From: an uncultured Bacilli bacterium
Lineage (GTDB): Bacteria > Bacillota_I > Bacilli_A > RF39 > UBA660
Assembly: GCA_944372275.1 (NCBI GenBank)
Contig: CALVYO010000033.1
Coordinates: 1 to 11,584 of the forward strand
Length of the DNA stretch: 11,584 bases
Direction of reading: 5' to 3'
Of this stretch, positions 7,281-11,584 are shown in pieces (positions within the stretch are counted from its first letter, which is position 1; the number at the start of each line of letters is the position of its first letter). The notes under the pieces were generated by a model that ran no database searches, was not told the DNA's origin, and saw nothing but the letters and a program-made list of their open reading frames with translations. The position numbers and the translations under genes are program-made.

Positions 7281-8279
7281 TCAAATCTCCTTATTTTTTA
7301 TATTAAAGATAACAGCCCCTACTATCATCGGTAAATAATATGTAATAAAGCGCCACATAATCATTAAAGAACTTAATAAGGGTTGATTAACATAAACTCC
7401 AAATAATAATATAAATAAATATTCTTGACCACCCATACCACCAGGTAAAGGAATATAAGAACTAATAATCGATATAAATGATACTAATGTAATAGTAATA
7501 ATACCATCGAAACTACTATAATTACCAAAACTAAATAAAATAGTTAATGGTACTATGTATAAACATAAGAATGCTAAACAATTTGTTAAAATTAATTTAA
7601 TAAATCTTTTTTTATTTTTTAATAATATTTTAGAATTATAGTTAAAATCATCAATTGTTTTGTGCAGTTTTTTTATATATTCTTTATTTTTAATTATCCT
7701 AAAAAATGTCAATAATTTGACGATATATTTAGTTAATAATTTATCGATTTTATTACTTCTTGATAATATAAATAAAAGCAATAATATAAATACATTAACA
7801 CTAAACCCTAAGATTAAAAATATTAATATGATTCCTTCAAAATGATAAAAATCAAAAATATAATTAATTATAAATGCTATAAAACATACTATAATAATTG
7901 CTATTTGATGAATAATTGATTCTTGTACAATAATATTAGTACTATCACTTAAAGATAATTTATTACGCTTTAAAATATAAATTTGAAAAGGTTGTCCTCC
8001 AGTTGCAAAAGGAGTTATAGCATTAAAGAAAAATGTCATCATCTGCAAGTTGAATGTTTTCTTAACACTATAACTTTTAAATTGATTAATAATATTGTTA
8101 GTTATAACCGACTTTAAAAAAGTATAACTTAAAACAAATAAATAACCTATAAATAACCATCTAATATCCGCACTTAATAATAATTCTATTATTTCTTTAT
8201 AATTATCTTTTAAAGCAAAATATAAGACTATTACTGTAAATATAACTATTAAAAATATATTTATAAACTTTTTTTTCAT
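7281..8279 (-). CDS. Flippase-like membrane protein, lysylphosphatidylglycerol synthase TM region family (UPF0104/YbhN-like)
   Basis: An integral membrane protein of 332 residues with about eight hydrophobic segments. Two family motifs are clear: NAITPFATGGQPFQIYIL (86-103) and YIPLPGGMGGQEYLF (275-289). These define the lysylphosphatidylglycerol synthase transmembrane region family. The soluble acyl-lysyl transferase domain of MprF is absent, so this is the stand-alone form. Such proteins are often encoded next to glycolipid glycosyltransferases and are thought to move or help handle lipid-linked substrates. That matches the GT4 gene directly downstream. Its ATG overlaps the pgk stop as ATGA and has no good ribosome site of its own, so translation is probably coupled to pgk. 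The exact substrate cannot be read from the sequence. Confidence 0.88.
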   Translation of the reverse strand: MKKKFINIFLIVIFTVIVLYFALKDNYKEIIELLLSADIRWLFIGYLFVLSYTFLKSVITNNIINQFKSYSVKKTFNLQMMTFFFNAITPFATGGQPFQIYILKRNKLSLSDSTNIIVQESIIHQIAIIIVCFIAFIINYIFDFYHFEGIILIFLILGFSVNVFILLLLFILSRSNKIDKLLTKYIVKLLTFFRIIKNKEYIKKLHKTIDDFNYNSKILLKNKKRFIKLILTNCLAFLCLYIVPLTILFSFGNYSSFDGIITITLVSFISIISSYIPLPGGMGGQEYLFILLFGVYVNQPLLSSLMIMWRFITYYLPMIVGAVIFNIKNKEI

Positions 8280-9427
8280 TTGATTATATCAATTCCAGGC
8301 AATACTTTTCCTTCTAATAATTCTAAACTAGCACCACCACCAGTTGATATATGAGTGAACACTTCTTCATATCCAAAATTTTTAACCGCACTAGCAGTAT
8401 CCCCACCACCTGCTATTTTAGTAGCATTTATATTTTTTAATATTTCACAAATACCTTTAGTACCATTACTATATCTATCTTCTTCAAACATTCCAACTGG
8501 TCCATTCCAAATTATTGTTTTACTATTATCTAAGTATTGTTTAAATAATTTAATTGTTTTACTACCAATATCTAACCCTGTTTCATCTTTAGTTATATCA
8601 GTTATAAAACATTCTTTTAATTCAGTTACAACATCGATAGGTAAAATAATTTTACTTTCATTTTCACTTAATATTTTTTTACAAAAATCTACACTTTCTT
8701 CATCTAATAAAGATTTACCAATTTCCATTCCCTTAGCTTTCAAAAATGTAAAAGCCATTCCACCACCGATTAAAATATAATCTGCTTTTTTTACTAAATT
8801 CTCAATAACACCTATTTTATCACTTACTTTAGCCCCACCTAAAATAACTGTAAAAGGTCTGCTTGGATTATTAATAGCAGGTAATAAATTATCTAATTCC
8901 TTTTCAATTAAAAATCCAATTCCGCTTTCTAAATTACTAGCAATACCAACATTAGAAGCATGTGCTCTATGAGCAGTACCAAATGCATCATTAATATAAA
9001 TATCACCTAAAGAAGTCCAATATTTACCTAATTCTTCATTATTTTTACTTTCTTTTTTATCTGGTAAATCTTCAAACCTTGTATTTTCCATTAATAATAC
9101 ATCACCATTATTTAAATTATTAATAGCATTTTCTAATTCACTACCTCTAGTTGTAGGTACAAATATAACTTGTTTATTTAATAATTCACTTAATCTAATA
9201 CTAACAGGTTTTAAAGTGTTTTTTAATTTATCACTTTCTTCTTTAATTCTTCCTAAATGACTCATTAAAATAACCTTAGCATTATTTTCTATAGCATAAT
9301 TAATCGTTTTTAAACTTTCTTTTATTCGTGTATCATCTGTTATAATACCATCTTTAATAGGTACATTAAAATCTACTCTTATTATTACTTTCTTATTATT
9401 TAAATCAAAATCTCTTATTGTTTTCAT
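8276..9427 (-). CDS. pgk: Phosphoglycerate kinase
   Basis: Transfers phosphate from 1,3-bisphosphoglycerate to ADP in glycolysis. All signature blocks are present: RVDFNVP (17-23), DDTRI (31-35), SHLGR (56-60), ENTRFE (114-119), NDAFGTAHRAHAS (146-158), GGAKVSDKIGV (197-207), NGPVGMFE (308-315), GGGDTASAV (340-348) and STGGGA (361-366). At 383 residues it is close to the usual 390-395 and looks complete. The ribosome site AAAGGA lies about 9 nt upstream of the ATG. It heads an operon with the flippase-like gene (4-nt ATGA overlap), the glycosyltransferase and tpiA. gapA, pgm and eno, often neighbours in Firmicutes, are absent here. No strong promoter was found; a DnaA-box sequence and an inverted repeat lie in the 109-bp upstream gap. 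Confidence 0.98.
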   Translation of the reverse strand: MKTIRDFDLNNKKVIIRVDFNVPIKDGIITDDTRIKESLKTINYAIENNAKVILMSHLGRIKEESDKLKNTLKPVSIRLSELLNKQVIFVPTTRGSELENAINNLNNGDVLLMENTRFEDLPDKKESKNNEELGKYWTSLGDIYINDAFGTAHRAHASNVGIASNLESGIGFLIEKELDNLLPAINNPSRPFTVILGGAKVSDKIGVIENLVKKADYILIGGGMAFTFLKAKGMEIGKSLLDEESVDFCKKILSENESKIILPIDVVTELKECFITDITKDETGLDIGSKTIKLFKQYLDNSKTIIWNGPVGMFEEDRYSNGTKGICEILKNINATKIAGGGDTASAVKNFGYEEVFTHISTGGGASLELLEGKVLPGIDIIK

Positions 9428-9451
9428 ATTATCTTTTCCTTTCTTCTATAC

Positions 9452-9460
9452 TGTGGATAA
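9452..9460 (-). promoter_or_regulatory. DnaA-box-like sequence upstream of pgk
   Basis: TTATCCACA on the minus strand, an exact match to the classical DnaA box, 25 bp upstream of the pgk ATG. A single 9-mer can occur by chance, and there is no cluster of boxes that would suggest an origin. Confidence 0.3.
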
Positions 9461-9472
9461 TCTGCATCTTGC

Positions 9473-9490
9473 CACTTTATCGGTAAGGTG
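9473..9490. repeat. Short inverted repeat in the pgk leader region
   Basis: CACTTTA (9473-9479), TCGG, TAAGGTG (9484-9490). The 7-bp arms have one mismatch or wobble, depending on strand. No T run follows on either strand, so it does not look like a terminator. The 109-bp gap that holds it is less AT-rich than the other intergenic regions. It may be an operator or leader hairpin for pgk. Confidence 0.3.
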
Positions 9491-9536
9491 TGTCTTTACT
9501 TCGTTTGTACATTACTATTATTTGTACTATGTTTGC

Positions 9537-11201
9537 TTATTGTAGGGTATATGGTGAATTTAGAGTACCTTCACCTCCTGTGAAGTCTAATGCTGCCAGC
9601 CCTGACTTCAGATATATAACTGCGCGAACGCCGTAACTATTCGACGGACTAAAGTTGCTGAGGCAACCAAGGTCGTTGACGTAACGAACGTTAGACGAAC
9701 TATATCTATTCATTGTCCAATAATTTAATGATGCATTTGGATTTTCTATTGTATTTACATCTACAAATGTTTTGGTACTTCCCATATCGATATCATTACC
9801 ACTGAACATTTCTCCTACCGTTGGTAATCCTATATTAGCTGTTATTGTTGTACTTTGTGGTACTGTATAACTATTCCCACTTGCATACATTCCTACTCCA
9901 TATGTCCCTGTTGTTATATATTTACTATCTATATTTCCAATGAATCCATTTAATACATTTGTATATATTAAATCATTAGTTGTTATATTATCATTTACAT
10001 CTGCCGCCCATGCACTTGTTGTTGGAAGTAAACCATTTAATACTACTTTGATTCTATTATTTTCTTTATCCTTACTTACTACTCTAAATGTACACATCTT
10101 ATCACTTCCACATGCATTATCGGTTCCTTTATAGGGTACATTAATATACTCTCCTACTTGAACATTATTTGTATTTGTTGCTTTATTTTCTACTTGATAA
10201 TTGTTCGAAAGAGTACCATCACCGAAGGTGATGGTTATATCAGAAATTTTTATAACTGCGCGAACGCCGTAACTAAGCGACGGACTATTGCTGCTGAGGC
10301 TACCAATGCTGCTGACGTCACGAACGCGAGACGAACTATATCTATTTCCTAACCAAAAATAATCTTTTATATCTAAGAACGAATCTTTCCCAGTAGTTCC
10401 ATCACCTGCTCTTTTATATTGTTCTTCATCTAATAATCCTACTTTTTTTGTTGTTGTTATTTCATCAACATCTGTATATATTCCTATATTAAATGTTGAA
10501 TCTTGAATATTTGCTTGTATACTACTATCTAAACTATTCAAAAAATAGTCATTTAACCAATTATTGATATAACTGTTGTTGTATGCTTCTTCACTTTCCC
10601 ATCCTGCACTAGCTGGTTGGATTGTTGTTAATGGTTGTTGAGTTATCAAAGTTAATGTATTAGCAGATGTATCAAACTCTATTACCCTCCATTGATGCCC
10701 TCCATACCATAAGAAATTATTTGCTACTTCTTCATTTGTTCCTTTATAATAATATAAATTTTCATTAACTGAATCTCTTAATAATCCAGTTGTATTATCA
10801 GAACTATATTGTTCTAATAAAGTTTCAATTAAGGTCTTAAGATAATCCAATTCATAATTAAATGTTCCATCATCATTTCTTGTTACTTTAACAACATCTT
10901 TATTTGAAAAAGTTGAATCATTATTAGGATTTAATGTATCTATACTCATATAATCATTACTAATTAAATCAGTAATATAAATATATGTTGTATCACCCGA
11001 ATTATCAATTTTATAATCATCATAATTAGCCATTAAATAATTTTCTGCTGCCATATAAATATTATTTAAAGCTTCTTCTTTTTTCTTTTCTTCACTATTT
11101 TTAATAGTATTATTTACTGCTGGTAAAATAATTAATAACATAGATGCCATTATAACTATAATCGCTATTAATTCTACCATCGTAAAACCATTCTTTCTCA
11201 T
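9537..11201 (-). CDS. Prepilin-like surface protein with two lectin-like domains, each ending in a DGR-type variable repeat
   Basis: 554 residues. The N-terminus RKNG|FTMVE plus a hydrophobic run to about residue 29 is a type IV prepilin (class III) signal, cut after Gly5 and with Glu at mature position 5. A helical stalk continues to about residue 60. Domain 1 (about 140-320) contains WYGGHQWRVIEFD and NSYINNWLNDYF and ends in SYGVRAVI. This resembles DUF6273/C-type-lectin-like ligand-binding domains. Domain 2 (about 345-530) ends the same way and has a possible disulfide pair (Cys364, Cys370). Each domain is followed by a GDGTLSNNY/GEGTLNSPY motif. Residues 286-317 and 498-529 are encoded by near-identical 96-bp repeats that differ only in Asn-type codon positions. 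The ribosome site is weak (GGTGA). Likely an exported, diversified binding protein on a pilus-like structure; ligand unknown. No pilus assembly genes are in the window. Confidence 0.85.
   Translation of the reverse strand: MRKNGFTMVELIAIIVIMASMLLIILPAVNNTIKNSEEKKKEEALNNIYMAAENYLMANYDDYKIDNSGDTTYIYITDLISNDYMSIDTLNPNNDSTFSNKDVVKVTRNDDGTFNYELDYLKTLIETLLEQYSSDNTTGLLRDSVNENLYYYKGTNEEVANNFLWYGGHQWRVIEFDTSANTLTLITQQPLTTIQPASAGWESEEAYNNSYINNWLNDYFLNSLDSSIQANIQDSTFNIGIYTDVDEITTTKKVGLLDEEQYKRAGDGTTGKDSFLDIKDYFWLGNRYSSSRVRDVSSIGSLSSNSPSLSYGVRAVIKISDITITFGDGTLSNNYQVENKATNTNNVQVGEYINVPYKGTDNACGSDKMCTFRVVSKDKENNRIKVVLNGLLPTTSAWAADVNDNITTNDLIYTNVLNGFIGNIDSKYITTGTYGVGMYASGNSYTVPQSTTITANIGLPTVGEMFSGNDIDMGSTKTFVDVNTIENPNASLNYWTMNRYSSSNVRYVNDLGCLSNFSPSNSYGVRAVIYLKSGLAALDFTGGEGTLNSPYTLQ
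9569..9585. repeat. Hairpin downstream of variable repeat B
   Basis: CTTCAC, CTCCT, GTGAAG: a perfect 6-bp stem with a 5-nt loop, 29 nt beyond the coding-strand 3' end of variable repeat B and inside the GEGTL codons. It corresponds in position to the stronger hairpin after repeat A. DGR targets in phage BPP-1 need such a hairpin close to the variable repeat. Confidence 0.45.
9615..9710 (-). repeat. DGR-type variable repeat B (VR-B), codons 498-529
   Basis: A 96-bp segment, 83 of 96 bases identical to 10251-10346. On the coding strand, differences occur only in codons 504, 507, 509, 510, 511, 513, 516, 517 and 521. These are AAC, TAC, AAC, GAC, CTT, TGC, AAC, TTT and AAT here, and always differ in base 1 or 2. 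The first 25 plus-strand bases (9615-9639) are identical in both copies and include a GC-rich block (GGCGTTCGCGCA on the coding strand). This block would serve as the initiation-of-mutagenic-homology end. G+C is about 45% by count, far above the surroundings. Confidence 0.85.
10215..10235. repeat. Hairpin downstream of variable repeat A
   Basis: ACCATCACC, GAA, GGTGATGGT: a perfect 9-bp stem with a 3-nt loop, 15 nt beyond the coding-strand 3' end of variable repeat A, within the codons for ITITFGDGT. No T run follows, so it is not a terminator. Position and form fit the cruciform found just downstream of some DGR variable repeats. Confidence 0.6.
10251..10346 (-). repeat. DGR-type variable repeat A (VR-A), codons 286-317
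   Basis: The upstream copy of the 96-bp repeat. At the nine variable codons it reads CGC, GAC, AGC, AGC, ATT, AGC, AGC, AAT and CTT (Arg292, Asp295, Ser297, Ser298, Ile299, Ser301, Ser304, Asn305, Leu309). The other 23 codons are identical in sequence to VR-B, including all their third bases. Twelve of the 13 differing bases are adenine in one of the two copies. This matches a shared template with adenines at these sites. G+C is 50% by count. Confidence 0.85.
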
Positions 11202-11216
11202 AGTATCACCATCTTA

Positions 11217-11245
11217 ATTATAAAATATTTTAACAATTTAATCAA
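11217..11245 (-). promoter_or_regulatory. Putative promoter of the pilin-like gene
   Basis: TTGATT (11245-11240), a 17-nt spacer and TATAAT (11222-11217) on the minus strand. The predicted start is near 11210, only about 10 nt before the ATG, so the leader would be very short and would barely include the weak GGTGA ribosome site. Confidence 0.45.
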
Positions 11246-11280
11246 TATTATAATGTCAATAATTACAAAATTGTAAGAAT

Positions 11281-11317
11281 ATTAAAAAAATTAATGACTA
11301 TTTCAAATCATTAATTT
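11281..11317 (-). terminator. Intrinsic terminator of the Rpn-like gene, overlapping its end
   Basis: Minus strand: AAATTAATGA (11317-11308), a 10-nt loop that holds the TAG stop, TCATTAATTT (11297-11288), continuing into more T. The 10-bp stem is perfect but AT-rich. The first arm is made from the last codons of the gene. Confidence 0.65.
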
Positions 11318-11584
11318 GTTCTATAGTTAAACCGGTAACATTACTTATTGTTTCTAAATCCATCTTTAATTCTAACATCTTTTTAGCGTTCTCTTTATTA
11401 GTTTTTTCAATTCCTTGAGTGATACCTTCTTCTAAGCCTTGTTGCTTTCCTTGATTAATTCCCTTTTCATACATTACTTCTTCATATTGTTTTTGTTCTT
11501 CTTCACGACTTATCCATTCTACTACTAATTTATCCTCATTTGCTTTTATTACATCTTCTTTAAAATTATCCACTATATCACTCT
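11298..11584 (-). CDS. C-terminal part of an Rpn / PD-(D/E)XK nuclease family transposase-like protein (partial)
   Basis: The frame is open to the right edge of the window, so only the last 95 residues or so are seen. The visible part has a charged helix (EWISREEEQKQYEEVMYEKG) and the regular glycine ladder KGINQGKQQGLEEGITQGIEK. It ends with VTGLTIEQINDLK. This tail, with G every four residues followed by a TGLSxEEIxxL-like helix, is typical of the Rpn family of recombination-promoting nucleases/putative transposases. The catalytic nuclease core lies off the window, so its integrity cannot be judged. A terminator overlaps its stop. It is on the same strand as the pilin-like gene, with a 96-bp gap. 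Confidence 0.75.
   Translation of the reverse strand, partial: SDIVDNFKEDVIKANEDKLVVEWISREEEQKQYEEVMYEKGINQGKQQGLEEGITQGIEKTNKENAKKMLELKMDLETISNVTGLTIEQINDLK

Noticed and set aside
5440..8279. Mycoplasma-type code in which TGA is Trp
   Set aside because: TGA ends tpiA inside its terminator, ends the flippase-like gene 1 nt before the next start, and ends pgk in an ATGA overlap. Trp is encoded by TGG.
8355..8780. 141-codon plus-strand ORF antisense to pgk
   Set aside because: It lies wholly within a clear pgk gene, has no ribosome site and shows no recognisable domain; a shadow ORF. The other short plus-strand ORFs inside nrdD, tpiA, the flippase-like gene and the pilin-like gene are rejected for the same reason.
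9428..9536. Possible DGR template repeat or non-coding RNA in the gap downstream of the variable gene
   Set aside because: The sequence does not match the shared skeleton of the two variable repeats on either strand and has no clear RNA fold.
10215..10235. Hairpin read as an intrinsic terminator
   Set aside because: It is inside a coding sequence and has no T run on either side.
9615..10346. Simple tandem domain duplication as the source of the 96-bp repeats
   Set aside because: Duplication alone should leave synonymous third-base changes and similar flanks. There are none of the former, and the flanking domain sequences are dissimilar.
1..11584. tRNA, rRNA, CRISPR array or complete insertion sequence
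   Set aside because: No direct-repeat/spacer pattern, cloverleaf-like segment, or transposase with terminal inverted repeats was seen. The only mobile-type gene is the partial Rpn-like protein at the right edge.

Overview
The window comes from a very AT-rich, low-GC Gram-positive bacterium, most likely an uncultured gut member of the Bacilli (an Erysipelotrichales/RF39-like lineage). This is inferred from gene content and base composition, not from a marker gene. It has an oxygen-sensitive class III ribonucleotide reductase, a full-length Spo0A (so probably spore-forming) and strong AGGAGG-type ribosome sites. TGA is a real stop codon (pgk, the flippase-like gene and tpiA all end with it), which excludes a mycoplasma-type code. 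Nearly every gene is on the minus strand.

Layout from right to left, the main direction of transcription: the C-terminal end of an Rpn/PD-(D/E)XK transposase-like protein (right edge); a 554-residue prepilin-like surface protein with two variable repeats; a pgk - flippase-like membrane protein - diacylglycerol-type glycosyltransferase - tpiA operon; spo0A; an unrecognised membrane protein, convergent with a small plus-strand membrane protein; an extremely AT-rich spacer; and an nrdD - glycyl-radical ORF - nrdG operon reaching the left edge.

The most interesting locus is the pilin-like gene at 9537-11201. It holds two 96-bp copies (9615-9710 and 10251-10346) that are identical except at 13 bases. 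All 13 lie in first or second codon positions of nine codons ending in C or T, and 12 of 13 have adenine in one copy. The sequence around the copies is not similar. This is the signature of adenine-directed mutagenesis by a diversity-generating retroelement (DGR). Each copy ends in a GC-rich stretch and is followed by a hairpin. No reverse transcriptase or template repeat lies in the window, so the element would have to act from elsewhere. A pilin with two lectin-like domains, each with its own DGR variable repeat, is an unusual architecture.

Second, the anaerobic ribonucleotide reductase is split. The 769-residue NrdD ORF stops before the glycyl-radical motif. That motif (RRITGYLVG) is on a separate 55-codon ORF starting 1 nt after the nrdD stop, which in turn overlaps the nrdG start by 1 nt. 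The tail of the long ORF looks like a degenerate copy of the same motif.

Other points: a perfect 0A box upstream of spo0A, intrinsic terminators that use the last codons of three genes as stem sequence, and a short, divergent triosephosphate isomerase.
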